Source: an uncultured Methanobrevibacter sp.
GTDB taxonomy: Archaea > Methanobacteriota > Methanobacteria > Methanobacteriales > Methanobacteriaceae
Direction: 5' to 3'
Length of the DNA stretch: 55,722 nucleotides
Assembly: GCF_900314615.1 (NCBI RefSeq)
Contig: NZ_OMWA01000013.1
Coordinates: 1-55,722 of the forward strand
The notes beneath the pieces were generated by a model, which was not told the DNA's origin, did no database searches, and saw nothing but the letters and a program-made list of their open reading frames with translations. Within the stretch, counting starts at the first letter, position 1, and each line of letters begins with the position of its first letter. Shown here piece after piece: positions 42,790 through 52,416 of this stretch. Both the position numbers and the translations under genes were made by a program.

Positions 42790-45327
42790 TTAGAACAGTG
42801 GGTCTTTCACCATTCCAATTCTAAATGAATTCAATATAACCAGTAAAGTTAAACCCAAGTCTCCAAAACCTACAGACATCATCAGTGTGATAATACCGAG
42901 AATCGCAAGTACCACACATAATAATTTAACTGCAATAGCTACAGAAATATTCTGTTTGATGATTCCCATTGTTTTATGAGACAATGAGAAGAGATATGGA
43001 AGTTTGGAGATATCATCCTGCATCAGTGCAACATCAGCAGTTTCAATAGCTACATCAGAACCTGCAGCACCCATTGCAATACCTATATTTGCACGTGCCA
43101 GAGCAGGAGCATCGTTGATCCCGTCACCGACCATAGCAACATCACCGAATTTGTTTCTGATAGTATCCAGAATATTCAATTTGTCTTCAGGCATCAGATC
43201 AGAGTAAACATAATCCATTCCAATTTCATTCGCTACGCTTTTTGCGGCTATCTTATTATCTCCGGTGAGCATTACAGTTTTAACGCCTTGCTGTTTCAAG
43301 TCTTTAATTACTTCATGAGCATTTGATCTGATTTTATCAGATACTGTAATGATTGCCAGCACTTTTTCAGCATTACCTACAAATACAATGGTTTTACCTT
43401 CAGCAGAGTATTTATTGATTTCATCCCTTGAAATATCAAAGCTTGACCCTTCAATTAAAGACTCATTAGCCGCATAGTATTCATTGCCGTTAATGTTTGC
43501 AACAATACCTTTACCCGGAACATTTCTGAACTCTTCGATTTCAGCAAACGGAATGTCATTCATTGTTGCATAGTTTACAATTGCCTGTGCAATAGGATGT
43601 GAAGAGTTATGTTCCAGTGATGCTGCAATTTCAATGATGTCCTCTTTGGAGTAGCTTTCATCCAATACTTCAACATCACTTAAAACCAGTTTTCCTTCTG
43701 TTAATGTACCGGTCTTATCAAATATTACAGCTTTAACGCCACGCATTTCTTCAACATATGTACTTCCCTTAATCAGTACCCCATTTTTGGTAGCTGAGGT
43801 AATAGCGGAAACCATTCCCACAGGAGTTGAAATCAGGAATGCACAAGGACATGAAATTACCAAGAGTGAAAGAGCCTTATAAACCCAGTCAGTTAAAGGC
43901 TGAGCGAATAGGACAGGAGGAATCAGTGCAACGCATAATGCTGCAACCATCATGACCGGAGTGTAATATTTTGCAACCTTTTCAACAAGTGATTCAGTTT
44001 CAGACCTGTTGAGCTGAGATCTTTTAACCAAAGTAACGATTTTGGAGATAACTGAATCTTTTGCCTTTTTAGTTACAACAATTTCCAGATAACCATCAAC
44101 GTTAACTGTTCCTGAAAATACCTCATCACCTACTTCTTTTAAGACAGGAACACTTTCACCAGTGATTGAAGCCTGGTTAATACTTGATGAGCCTGAAATA
44201 ACATGACCGTCAAGAGGAACTTTATCTCCCGGCCTTACAATAACAATATCACCAATATTTACATCATCAACTTTTCTTTCAACTTCAGAATCCCCTACTT
44301 TAACTTTAGCGGTTTCAGGAGCAATTTCAACAAGGGATTTAATTGAACGTTTTGCCCTGTGTTCTGCATAGTCTTCAAGGAATTCCGCAATATAATACAA
44401 GAATGTTACAGCCGCACCTTCTTCAGGATGTCCGATTATAAATGAAGCAACACATGCAATACACATCAGCATTGCAGGACCGACAGTGTGCCTTTTGACT
44501 AATGATTTATATGCCATGATAGCTATTTCATAACCTGCAATCAAAGCACCAATCATGAAAATTACAGTCACTAATGTTGGATTGAATGATAAGAATTCCA
44601 GAATATGACCTGCTGCAAAACAAATACCGCTTGCAACGATGATTTGAATAGGCCTGTTGGAGATTAATGGTTTTCCTTCAGCCAATAGTTCTTCTTCCTC
44701 ATCGTCGTCATCGTCATCACCTGCACAGTCAGGACAGCCACAAATACTTATATTAACGTCATCATCATCGTGGTCGTGGCAGCTGCAATCCGGGTCTGAA
44801 CAGGTGTCTTTTTCCTCATGATGATGTTCATGGTCATGACAACCACAATCAGGATCACTACAAGAATCTTCTTCCTCATGCTCATGATGATGCTCATGCT
44901 CATCATGCTCATGGTCATGACAACCACAATCAGGATCAGAACAAGAATCTTCTTCCTCATGCTCATGATGATGCTCATGCTCATCATGCTCATGGTCATG
45001 ACAACCACAATCAGGATCACTACAAGAATCTTTTTCTTCATGTTCGTGGTGATGATGCTCATGGTCGTGGTCGTGGTCATCAGCACAATCAGGACAGCCG
45101 CAAATGCTTATGTCAACATCTTCATCATAGTCAATTTCTTCTCTGTGGTCGTATACGCTTAAATCAGTTTTTTCCTGATATTCCCTTAATATCTGCTTAT
45201 CATAATGATTAGAATTTGTACAGTGAATTTCATCACAATTTGGATCGAAACAGATGTAATTGTAATGTTCGGGATTGTGGCAGTTTTCATCTGCACAATC
45301 TGCATCATAACATCTATTTTCAGCCAT
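42790..45327 (-). CDS. P1B-type heavy-metal ATPase with a large Cys/His/Asp-rich N-terminal domain (Zn/Cd type)
   Basis: Exports divalent metal ions using ATP. The 845-residue protein has an unusual N-terminus (1-220): two CxDxxCxxxxCxNxxHY units (6-45), two ISICGCPDCA motifs (73-82, 193-202) and, between them, four CSDPDCxCHDH units with His/Asp/Glu-rich linkers. The ATPase core is complete: TGES (389-392), SCPCAF with CPC (493-495), phosphorylated Asp in DKTGTLT (537), HP segment and GDGINDAPAL. A lysine in AIAVKLL and FGDLG in the last helices fit the P1B-2 (Zn/Cd/Pb) subgroup. GGTGA site; 18 bases after arsR. Confidence 0.94.
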   Translation of the reverse strand: MAENRCYDADCADENCHNPEHYNYICFDPNCDEIHCTNSNHYDKQILREYQEKTDLSVYDHREEIDYDEDVDISICGCPDCADDHDHDHEHHHHEHEEKDSCSDPDCGCHDHEHDEHEHHHEHEEEDSCSDPDCGCHDHEHDEHEHHHEHEEEDSCSDPDCGCHDHEHHHEEKDTCSDPDCSCHDHDDDDVNISICGCPDCAGDDDDDDEEEELLAEGKPLISNRPIQIIVASGICFAAGHILEFLSFNPTLVTVIFMIGALIAGYEIAIMAYKSLVKRHTVGPAMLMCIACVASFIIGHPEEGAAVTFLYYIAEFLEDYAEHRAKRSIKSLVEIAPETAKVKVGDSEVERKVDDVNIGDIVIVRPGDKVPLDGHVISGSSSINQASITGESVPVLKEVGDEVFSGTVNVDGYLEIVVTKKAKDSVISKIVTLVKRSQLNRSETESLVEKVAKYYTPVMMVAALCVALIPPVLFAQPLTDWVYKALSLLVISCPCAFLISTPVGMVSAITSATKNGVLIKGSTYVEEMRGVKAVIFDKTGTLTEGKLVLSDVEVLDESYSKEDIIEIAASLEHNSSHPIAQAIVNYATMNDIPFAEIEEFRNVPGKGIVANINGNEYYAANESLIEGSSFDISRDEINKYSAEGKTIVFVGNAEKVLAIITVSDKIRSNAHEVIKDLKQQGVKTVMLTGDNKIAAKSVANEIGMDYVYSDLMPEDKLNILDTIRNKFGDVAMVGDGINDAPALARANIGIAMGAAGSDVAIETADVALMQDDISKLPYLFSLSHKTMGIIKQNISVAIAVKLLCVVLAILGIITLMMSVGFGDLGLTLLVILNSFRIGMVKDPLF
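44767..45027 (-). repeat. tandem metal-binding repeats in the ATPase N-terminus
   Basis: Four units starting [ST]CSDPDC[GS]CHDH at residues 101, 128, 155 and 175, so spacings of 27, 27 and 20 residues. The first two 81-bp copies are nearly identical in DNA, a sign of recent duplication. Confidence 0.85.
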
Positions 45328-45345
45328 ATTATCACCAATTAAAAA

Positions 45346-45720
45346 TTATTCTAATATATGTTCCAAACCTACTTTGTAAATCATTTCAATATGAAGGTCT
45401 GCAAGGGAATATCTTGCCATTTTACCTTCTTTCTGGTATTTTACAACATTGTTTGCACGAAGTATTCTTAACTGATTTGAAACAGTGGTCTGATTTAAAT
45501 CAAGTGCTTCACAAATATCGCAAACACATAAATCTTCCAGACAAAGCAGGGAAATAATTTTTAATCTTGTTGGATTTCCAAATATTTTGAAAAACTCTGA
45601 AAGCTCAGCAAATTCAGTTTCATCAGGTATGCGTTCTTTTACACGTTCAACAACATCTTCATGAGAGTTGAAGACTTCACACATATCTTCATTGTTGTTT
45701 TCAAGATTATTATTTTCCAT
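45346..45720 (-). CDS. ArsR/SmtB-family metalloregulator
   Basis: A 124-residue winged-helix repressor that leaves DNA when it binds metal. The core FKIFGNPTRLKIISLLCLEDLCVCDICEALDLNQTTVSNQLRILRANNVVKYQKEGKMARYSL contains the metal site ELCVCD-like motif (LCVCDIC) in helix alpha-3 and the HTH. The N-terminus is Asn/Glu-rich. Start codons 45720 and 45726 are both in frame; 45720 suits the GTGA site. It is the first gene of an operon with the P1B ATPase, so it very likely controls it. Confidence 0.92.
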   Translation of the reverse strand: MENNNLENNNEDMCEVFNSHEDVVERVKERIPDETEFAELSEFFKIFGNPTRLKIISLLCLEDLCVCDICEALDLNQTTVSNQLRILRANNVVKYQKEGKMARYSLADLHIEMIYKVGLEHILE

Positions 45721-45744
45721 ATTCATCACATATATTATATATTT

Positions 45745-45801
45745 ACATATTATGATATGTTTATGTATTTAAATGTTTTCATATCATGATATTGTGATAT
45801 G
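45745..45801. promoter_or_regulatory. two operator-like repeats upstream of arsR
   Basis: CATATTATGATATG (45746-45759) and CATATCATGATATT (45780-45793) are near-identical 14-mers 34 bases apart. The first is part of the palindrome ACATAT-TATG-ATATGT; the second begins CATATCA-N8-TGATATG. Position before an autoregulated ArsR gene suggests binding sites for it. Confidence 0.65.
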
Positions 45802-45830
45802 TTAATGAAAAAAAATAAAAAAGTAATTGA

Positions 45831-46295
45831 TTATTCTTTTACAACACCGATCAATGTACCATCAATAATCTTATCGAAATTAACCTTTTCGGGCCAACCT
45901 GCCTTGCAGAACATGTCCATATAGCACACACCAATTATCCGGCCATCTTCTTTTAAGATATCATCAATCAGTGCATTCAGCTCATCTGTGTCGACATCAT
46001 ATTTAGGCATTGCCAATCCTCCCAAAAGAACTACAACATCTGAATCCTTCGGATTTGATACTTCATCATTTAAAACCATAGCATATGATTTCAGTTCAAA
46101 CTGATGGCAGTCATCAATATTAAGCAAAGGAATGAAATGTGTTTGCTTATCCCTAACAGCATAAGCCATGAATTCTGCAAATGGCGTACAGACACCAGGA
46201 GAGCCAATGAATGTAATCTTTTCAACATCACCAACTTCCTTTTTGAATGTGGCCAGCTGGCCGTTCAAACCTTTCCATTCATATATGTCTTCCAT
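45831..46295 (-). CDS. DUF2124 family protein
   Basis: A 154-residue cytosolic protein of the DUF2124 family, found in methanogens and of unknown function. It has an alternating beta/alpha layout with VEKITFIGSPGVCTPFAEFMAYAV near the N-terminus, SDVVVLLGGLAMPKYDVD in the middle and GVCYMDMFCKAGWPEKVNFDKIIDG at the end; the conserved cysteines might be functional. The ATG at 46293-46295 has a GGTGA site; the earlier in-frame start lacks spacing. Confidence 0.8.
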   Translation of the reverse strand: MEDIYEWKGLNGQLATFKKEVGDVEKITFIGSPGVCTPFAEFMAYAVRDKQTHFIPLLNIDDCHQFELKSYAMVLNDEVSNPKDSDVVVLLGGLAMPKYDVDTDELNALIDDILKEDGRIIGVCYMDMFCKAGWPEKVNFDKIIDGTLIGVVKE

Positions 46296-46472
46296 GAAAA
46301 TCACCTCAATAATAATATTTATTTTTAAATCTAATATAGATTAATCGCAGAAAAACATCGATTTGTAAAAATATTTATATGTATAAAATATCAAACTAAA
46401 TTTATACTAAGTTATTTAGAATAAATTAATACTAATTTATGAGACATTATTAACTTAAGGTATGTGAGTTAA

Positions 46473-47192
46473 ATGAAAAGAACTAAAAAACTGATCATAG
46501 CTATATTACTGGTTGTTCTTATTGGATTGTTAACTATGATTGCAGGAGCATTGTTCCTGAGCGGTCCTGATTTAACACAAGAAAGTAAGAATATATTGGT
46601 ATTAGCATCAGATAAGACTGAACAGCCTAATGGTGCAGTAGATATGGGATTTATGGTTCGTTTAGAAAACGGGTCTCTTAAAAACTACACCCCAGTTTAT
46701 CCTGGAGGAATGTCCCACCCATCACAGCCGGCACCCGGAGGAATAGGTGGTCGGATGATGCTTCACGATTGTCTATGGGACGGAACACAACAAGGTATGG
46801 AGTATGCAAAAGAAATTGTTGAAGCAAACACAGGAATGCATGCTGATGCAGTAGTTGTTGTTTACGATGAAGGTTTAGATAACATTATCGATTCAATCAG
46901 ACCACTTTACGTTGATGGTGAAGTAAGCAACCTAAGTGCAACCGACCTTGTTCGTTCAAATGATGCATATAACGGTTATGCAGGTAATGAAAATGTTCAA
47001 GGAAACATGTCAAGAGGAGATTCAGTAATGGTACTCGTTAAAGCTCTTGTAAATGTTACAAAAGACCCTGAAAAGAAAAATACCATGATTAATCAGGCTT
47101 TAAAAGAATATTCCAACGGAAACATTTTAATGGAACCTCAAGGTTCATTTGCTAGATTACTTGCAACCAAAGGTATTGAACGACTATCTTAA
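46473..47192 (+). CDS. DUF4012-like membrane-anchored protein
   Basis: A 239-residue protein with a basic start, one membrane helix (about 7-30) and an external domain: NILVLASDKTEQPNGAVDMGFMVRLENGSLKNYTPVYPGG, then a MMLHDCLWDGTQQGMEYAKEIVE segment and ADAVVVVYDEGLDNIIDSI. This fits the DUF4012 family, distantly like LytR-CpsA-Psr enzymes that attach polymers to the cell wall. Function here is unknown. GTGAG site before the ATG. Convergent with the permease gene downstream. Confidence 0.6.
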   Translation: MKRTKKLIIAILLVVLIGLLTMIAGALFLSGPDLTQESKNILVLASDKTEQPNGAVDMGFMVRLENGSLKNYTPVYPGGMSHPSQPAPGGIGGRMMLHDCLWDGTQQGMEYAKEIVEANTGMHADAVVVVYDEGLDNIIDSIRPLYVDGEVSNLSATDLVRSNDAYNGYAGNENVQGNMSRGDSVMVLVKALVNVTKDPEKKNTMINQALKEYSNGNILMEPQGSFARLLATKGIERLS

Positions 47193-47202
47193 AATTATTC
47201 AT

Positions 47203-47240
47203 CTTTAAAGAATAACCTATTCTTTAAAGAACTTTTTTTA
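47203..47240 (+). terminator. strong intrinsic-type terminator
   Basis: CTTTAAAGAATA (47203-47214) and TATTCTTTAAAG (47218-47229) are exact 12-base complements with a 3-base loop, followed by AAC and seven T. It ends the DUF4012-like gene and may also act on the opposite strand. Confidence 0.8.
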
Positions 47241-47251
47241 TTTATCTTAAT

Positions 47252-49510
47252 TTAATCAACATCCTTTAATGCTTCGACCATATCCAAATCACTTATTTTA
47301 TCTGAAAAGAGAAGATTAACACCAATTGATATTGCAAATGTTATCACTGCAGTAAGTATCAGGTTTCCTAAAGTCAGAGACGGCACATAATAAAGAGAAT
47401 CACCTGCAGCATTAAGCATAAGAGTCATGAAATAGAATCCCAACGGTATTCCTAAAAGATATCCTATAGCCGTAAATATTAGATTTTGGGTTAAAAGCAG
47501 TTTTCTTAATACGTTTGTTTTAAATCCAAGTACTTTCAGTGTTGCAATTTCCCTTTCCATTTCTGTAAATGACAGGATACCTAAATTATAGATGACAAGA
47601 ACTGCCAATATTACTGCAACAACTGTTACGACATATACCATCATCATTACAGATGCAGTCATCACATCCCAGCTTTCGACCATTTTATCCTTGCTGGTTA
47701 CTGATTTGATGGAATCATATTTCTCCCTGAACATATCAGGTGTGATGATATTGGTCGGAGTGAAGTCAATTCCCTGGTCTTCAAGAGTATCCGGAGACAT
47801 GATTAAACCCTGAGATATAGGTTCTGCATGAATCTGACCTATTTTTGAGCTGACCCATGTATCATTTCCAACAATATGCCAGCGGATTGTATCACCAATA
47901 GATAAATCAAACTTATCTGCAAGTTTTTGGGATATCGATACATCACCTTCCCTGATTTCAATCGGATTTCTGTTGCTGTCAGTATATGATATCAGATCGC
48001 TATCGTTTGTGGCCAGAAGCGTTACCGTATCTTCCAAATCATTTGCTTTCATCTCAATCGATTGCTGCATGATAAAACTGCCGTTAGTGTCATTTAAAAT
48101 ATAGTACAACTCCAAGGGATTTGCATTGTTGGAAAGCTGTAGTTTTGCTGCATAATGAACTATATCGTCATATTCCCATGACTCCAGTTCTTCCAGACTG
48201 TCGTTCATTCCAAATGCCGCAATTAAAAGTGCAACACACCCCATAACACCAACAATTGCCATCAGTGCACGAAATTTATTTCTTCTTGCATCTCTCCAGT
48301 TCCAGCGAAGATTGAAATTGAGATGATTCCATATTCTTGATTTTTCTATAAGAGATTTTGAAGAAACATTCGGAGGCTTTGGCCTCATAGTATTTGCAGG
48401 ATTTTCCTTTGATATTCTCCTGCATGAAACATAGGTAACCAGAACTGACAATATCACCAGCGCCGCTGCAATATAGATAAAACTCATATCAAAACCGGGC
48501 TGCCAGACAGGCAAACTGAAACGGTTTGTCATTGTCGGATAAAACATCTGCGGAATTATCATAGGCCCTGTTATTAAACCTAAAACAGAACCTGCCAGGA
48601 CAGGCCAGAACGCATAGGATATGAAATGCAGAATTATAGTGCTGTCCTTAAAGCCCACCGCTTTTAAAATACCTATTTGAGTACGCTGATGGGCAACAAT
48701 CCTGGTCATAGTTGTCAGAAGTGTCAGGAATGTAACCAAAACAAATACAATCGGAAAAACATCCCCTATCATTTTGTGCTGTGCCATTTCATTTGCGAAA
48801 TTGGATATGCTCAGATGATCTTCCTGTCTGGTAAATGAGAGATAATCAACAGAGCCGTCAAGTTTGTCCTGAAATTCCTTATCTGAAATGTCATATTTAA
48901 CCAGAATAGTATCATATTCTAGATTGCCCGGAAAAGCATCACTGGAAAGATATGCAAAACCGATCTGTGAGAAATCAGGTATAAGAGAACTTGGAGAAAC
49001 TTCATAGATATATTCCGGAGAATAGCCTATACCTTTAATCTCCTTTTCGATTTTTTCACCATCAAATTCAAAAGAGATTTTATCTCCAACATGCAAGTCT
49101 CTCGCATCGGCAAATCTCTTATCCATCCATACTCCCGAATCATCTGATGCATCGAAGTCTTTACCTTCTGTAGAATAAAACTTTGAAATCGTTCCGTTTT
49201 CTATAAAATGCAGCGTAATATCAGGACTGTTTTCCATATCTGCAACAGATTGAACGACCTGCTGTCGGTCAGTCTGTGTTGAAAATTCACTTATCTCATC
49301 AATTGATGCTTTATCAAAATCAGTACCTTGAATCCAGCCGTCAGCCAGATTGGTTTGGGCATAATAATCAGAGGAAGCCTGTTCAAGACCATAATATTCG
49401 GCATAGATTCCACTGTATGCGAAGATGCCTATAAATGCCATTAGGAATATGGCAATAAACTGTGTTTTGTTGATTTTTATATCCCTCAGCATTTTCTTAG
49501 ACAGCGACAT
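47252..49510 (-). CDS. FtsX/MacB-type ABC transporter permease (intact copy)
   Basis: A 752-residue membrane protein with the double MacB/FtsX layout: N-terminal helix (about 12-32), a long external domain (about 33-245), three helices (HKMIGDVFPIVFVLVTFLTLLTTMTRIVAHQRTQIGILKAVGF), a second helix-external-domain module from about 410, and three final helices with REIATLKVLGF. Such permeases export or release lipoproteins, peptides or antibiotics, or act by mechanotransmission. No ATPase gene adjoins it; the one at 54692-55396 could serve it. It is collinear with the broken paralogue at 52417-54687. Confidence 0.9.
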   Translation of the reverse strand: MSLSKKMLRDIKINKTQFIAIFLMAFIGIFAYSGIYAEYYGLEQASSDYYAQTNLADGWIQGTDFDKASIDEISEFSTQTDRQQVVQSVADMENSPDITLHFIENGTISKFYSTEGKDFDASDDSGVWMDKRFADARDLHVGDKISFEFDGEKIEKEIKGIGYSPEYIYEVSPSSLIPDFSQIGFAYLSSDAFPGNLEYDTILVKYDISDKEFQDKLDGSVDYLSFTRQEDHLSISNFANEMAQHKMIGDVFPIVFVLVTFLTLLTTMTRIVAHQRTQIGILKAVGFKDSTIILHFISYAFWPVLAGSVLGLITGPMIIPQMFYPTMTNRFSLPVWQPGFDMSFIYIAAALVILSVLVTYVSCRRISKENPANTMRPKPPNVSSKSLIEKSRIWNHLNFNLRWNWRDARRNKFRALMAIVGVMGCVALLIAAFGMNDSLEELESWEYDDIVHYAAKLQLSNNANPLELYYILNDTNGSFIMQQSIEMKANDLEDTVTLLATNDSDLISYTDSNRNPIEIREGDVSISQKLADKFDLSIGDTIRWHIVGNDTWVSSKIGQIHAEPISQGLIMSPDTLEDQGIDFTPTNIITPDMFREKYDSIKSVTSKDKMVESWDVMTASVMMMVYVVTVVAVILAVLVIYNLGILSFTEMEREIATLKVLGFKTNVLRKLLLTQNLIFTAIGYLLGIPLGFYFMTLMLNAAGDSLYYVPSLTLGNLILTAVITFAISIGVNLLFSDKISDLDMVEALKDVD

Positions 49511-49720
49511 ATTAATATATAAGAAAATGAAAATTTAAAAAGTTAACTAGATAGCCTAAACACTGAATTAAATTAATGTTAAATAGAAACAGTTGAAAAT
49601 AATTGCATGACTTTTACTTTAACATCAATGATTTGGAAAATTTAATCTGAATGAACCTGGGGATATATATGCACGACTTGAATTTAAAGTGAAAATTGAA
49701 ATATCAGATGTTAAAGTTAA

Positions 49721-49760
49721 AAAAATAAAAAAAGAGAATGTGAAATCAAATTATTTTCAC
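49721..49760 (-). terminator. hairpin terminator after the adhesin-like gene
   Basis: On the minus strand GTGAAA and TTTCAC (49740-49760) form a stem and are followed by CTTTTTTTATTTTTTT. Confidence 0.6.
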
Positions 49761-49771
49761 ACCCCATTTAC

Positions 49772-51856
49772 CTAAATATAAACCGGATACCCATAATAAT
49801 AGAAACATATAATATTGGTATAACTTAATTTAAGTTTGCCAGTATAAGTTTTCTTGTAATACTGGCTATCCCCATTGTATTTAACAGTATATTTTATTGT
49901 TGTATCCTTAAGAGGAATTGTAACTGTAAAACTCACATAACCCGAAGAATCCGTTTTGGCAGTGTAGGTTTTCTTATTAAAAGTTAAAGTAACCTTTTTA
50001 TTTTTCAAAGCATTGTTGTAATTATCTTTCAGGTAAATTGAGAAACTTTTTTTAGTTACAGCATGATAAATTATTGTTTTACTAGGATCTGTAAATTTAA
50101 CCTTGAATTTATCTACAACAAGTTTGCCTGAATATGTTTTTGCACTGTTTGCATTATCCCCTGCAAATTTAACCTTATAGTTATATTTATTCTTCTTGTT
50201 TGGAAGTTTAATCTTAAATGTTGCAATACCCTTGGAGTCTGTCTTGGCATTATAGTTTTTACCGTTGATTGACAATGTAACATATTTTGATTTTAAAACC
50301 TTATTGTTAGAAGTTTTTAAAGCAATCTTGAAGGTTCTTTTGGATGATGAATAGCTAACCTGTTTGGTTGGACTTGCAAACTTCACAGCATTTTTACCAA
50401 CAGCAATTGTCTTGGTAAATGAGCTTGCATTGTTATATTTATCCCCTAAGAACTTTCCAGTAATTTTATATGAACCGGATTTTGCAGGAGATATTGTAAA
50501 TGATACTGCACCGTCTGAATCTGTTTTTGTATTGACAGTTTTCCCATCACATGTATAGCTGACATCCGCATTGGATACAGGATTACCGTCTGAATTTTTA
50601 AGAACAAATGTAAATGTAGCTGAATTCGGATATGCTTTTACATTAGGATTGTTTGTTGTAAAATATGTATTCCTGTAGATGCCGTCAGACTCTATGTTAT
50701 CCTCCTGAACGTTGATTGTCGCCTCATTGGCTATTTCAGACCCATAACTTGCTACATTGTTTAATAGCTGATTTCCAGAAAATACATAAATTACAGCATA
50801 ATCAATATTGTTTATTACAGCTCCATCCTCAGCACTATTGTCCTCAAAATAGTTGTTTGTAATTTTGGATATTGAACCGTCATCCCAATTATCTATTACT
50901 CCACCATATTCGGCACTATTGGATATGAACCTGTTTTTAGTAATTGTTCCAATATTACCGCTGTTTTCAATCACTCCACCCCAATATGCATAATTGTCCG
51001 TAAAGTTACTGTTTGAAATTTCATTTATATCTCTATAATTTACGATGGCTCCGCCGGAAGTTTCCTCACTACCATCCTCAGCAGTATTTCCAATGAAATT
51101 GCTGTTGGTAATTTTAGTTATGGTACCATAGTTATAGATTGCACCACCGCAGGCCTCATCAGTATTTCTTATGAAACTGCATGCTGAAATCTCATATATG
51201 TGGCTGCATGATGATAAAACATCTATAGCCCTACAGTCATTATCAACAAAATTACAGTTGATTATACGACTATGACCCTCATAACTGTCCTCTTCTTCAA
51301 CATCCCATGCGATACATCCTCCATCACCATAACATTTGTTGAAATTACATCCATTTATATATCCCAGACCTCCGGTCCAGTATATTGCACTGCCTTCATC
51401 AGAATAACATTTTTCAAAAATACAATTTTTTAAATTACCGGAGTCACCATTCCAATGAATAGCTCCACCATTATCACTATCTCCGTTTAAAAACTTGACA
51501 TTACTGATTACAACATTATCTGCATTAACAGTAAATACATGTGAAAGTCCTTTTGCATCTAAAGTATGACCATTACCGTCAATGGTTAATGACTTATCAA
51601 CAGTGATTGCATCTCCAGACCCAACATAATCCTTTGAAAGCAGTATTTTATCACCACTTTCAGCATTGTCTATTTCCTCCTGAATATAATAGAAATCATC
51701 ATCGTCAGGCATCATGCTTAAAGCATCACTCTGATTTTGAGAAACTATATCCTGAGAGGTTTCGTTTATATCCTGAGCCGAAATGCAAGATAATCCTGCG
51801 AAAACCATTAACATTAAAAAAAGCAATGCTAATAATTTGAATTTGCTAAATTTCAT
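49772..51856 (-). CDS. adhesin-like surface protein (beta-helix plus Ig-like repeats)
   Basis: A 694-residue secreted protein. Residues 1-27 are a signal peptide ending CISAQD. Residues about 55-380 form a right-handed parallel beta-helix (repeated NSNFxxNxAxxGGxIxN patterns with regular asparagine ladders). Three Ig-like (Big-type) domains follow at about 405-485, 495-580 and 590-675, each with the ALKN/TLTFNGKTYTAKTDSSGYVSFTV pattern. This is the adhesin-like protein class common in gut Methanobrevibacter, thought to bind other cells or host glycans. The tail after the last domain is short and aromatic (FYYYGYPVYI), with no recognised anchor. Confidence 0.85.
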   Translation of the reverse strand: MKFSKFKLLALLFLMLMVFAGLSCISAQDINETSQDIVSQNQSDALSMMPDDDDFYYIQEEIDNAESGDKILLSKDYVGSGDAITVDKSLTIDGNGHTLDAKGLSHVFTVNADNVVISNVKFLNGDSDNGGAIHWNGDSGNLKNCIFEKCYSDEGSAIYWTGGLGYINGCNFNKCYGDGGCIAWDVEEEDSYEGHSRIINCNFVDNDCRAIDVLSSCSHIYEISACSFIRNTDEACGGAIYNYGTITKITNSNFIGNTAEDGSEETSGGAIVNYRDINEISNSNFTDNYAYWGGVIENSGNIGTITKNRFISNSAEYGGVIDNWDDGSISKITNNYFEDNSAEDGAVINNIDYAVIYVFSGNQLLNNVASYGSEIANEATINVQEDNIESDGIYRNTYFTTNNPNVKAYPNSATFTFVLKNSDGNPVSNADVSYTCDGKTVNTKTDSDGAVSFTISPAKSGSYKITGKFLGDKYNNASSFTKTIAVGKNAVKFASPTKQVSYSSSKRTFKIALKTSNNKVLKSKYVTLSINGKNYNAKTDSKGIATFKIKLPNKKNKYNYKVKFAGDNANSAKTYSGKLVVDKFKVKFTDPSKTIIYHAVTKKSFSIYLKDNYNNALKNKKVTLTFNKKTYTAKTDSSGYVSFTVTIPLKDTTIKYTVKYNGDSQYYKKTYTGKLKLSYTNIICFYYYGYPVYI

Positions 51857-52112
51857 TTAAACACCTCTTTATGATAATATAAGGTTTATTATCATCACAT
51901 TATAAAGATATGCATAAAGAATTTTCTTTATACAATAAATGAAATCAGATAACACATCATAATCATAATTGGCTTTTTTAATTATCATAAACTGATATTG
52001 TGCAAATTCCACATTTAACTGAAAAAAAGAAATAAAAGAAGAAAATTGAGTTATAATATAAATACTTATGATTAAATCATAAGCAAATCTCAATTTTCAA
52101 ATCATCAAGAAA

Positions 52113-52334
52113 TTAATAGGAATCAATCAATTCCTGAAAAAGCAAAACAGTATCATCAACGCTCATTTCAGCCTTTTTGCTTACCTCTTCAAGATTTGAT
52201 TCCCATAGAGAAATTTTGCCCATTGGAGTGACTAAAAACTTGAATTTATGGTTTTTCTTCACAAGATCTGTTTTAAGCAAAGGATATGCATTGAGCAAAT
52301 CCATATATTTTGACTCCGCTGTAACTTCCACCAT
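52113..52334 (-). CDS. DUF1858-like small protein
   Basis: A 73-residue protein (MVEVTAESKYMDLLNAYPLLKTDLVKKNHKFKFL, then a MGKISLWESNLEEVSKKAEMSVDDTVLLFQELI helical half). The layout fits the DUF1858 family, small proteins often fused to or near redox and metal enzymes, function unknown. GGTGA site before the ATG. It is between the adhesin-like gene and the broken permease. Confidence 0.72.
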   Translation of the reverse strand: MVEVTAESKYMDLLNAYPLLKTDLVKKNHKFKFLVTPMGKISLWESNLEEVSKKAEMSVDDTVLLFQELIDSY

Positions 52335-52416
52335 GACATCACCTTAAATAATAATTTAAATTAAATGTTTTTAAAGATTTTGTCACTTAATGAGTGTTAA
52401 AAAGGGAAAATAGAAA

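Noticed and set aside
44748..45162. Long open frames antisense and out of frame to the ATPase N-terminus
   Set aside because: They arise from the low-complexity CAT/GAC repeats of the metal-binding region, encode Met/Thr/Ile-rich junk and have no ribosome site.
51869..52093. A 74-codon open frame upstream of the adhesin-like gene
   Set aside because: It starts at a TTG without a ribosome site, has hydrophobic AT-driven composition and matches no family; it lies in the promoter region of the adhesin-like gene.
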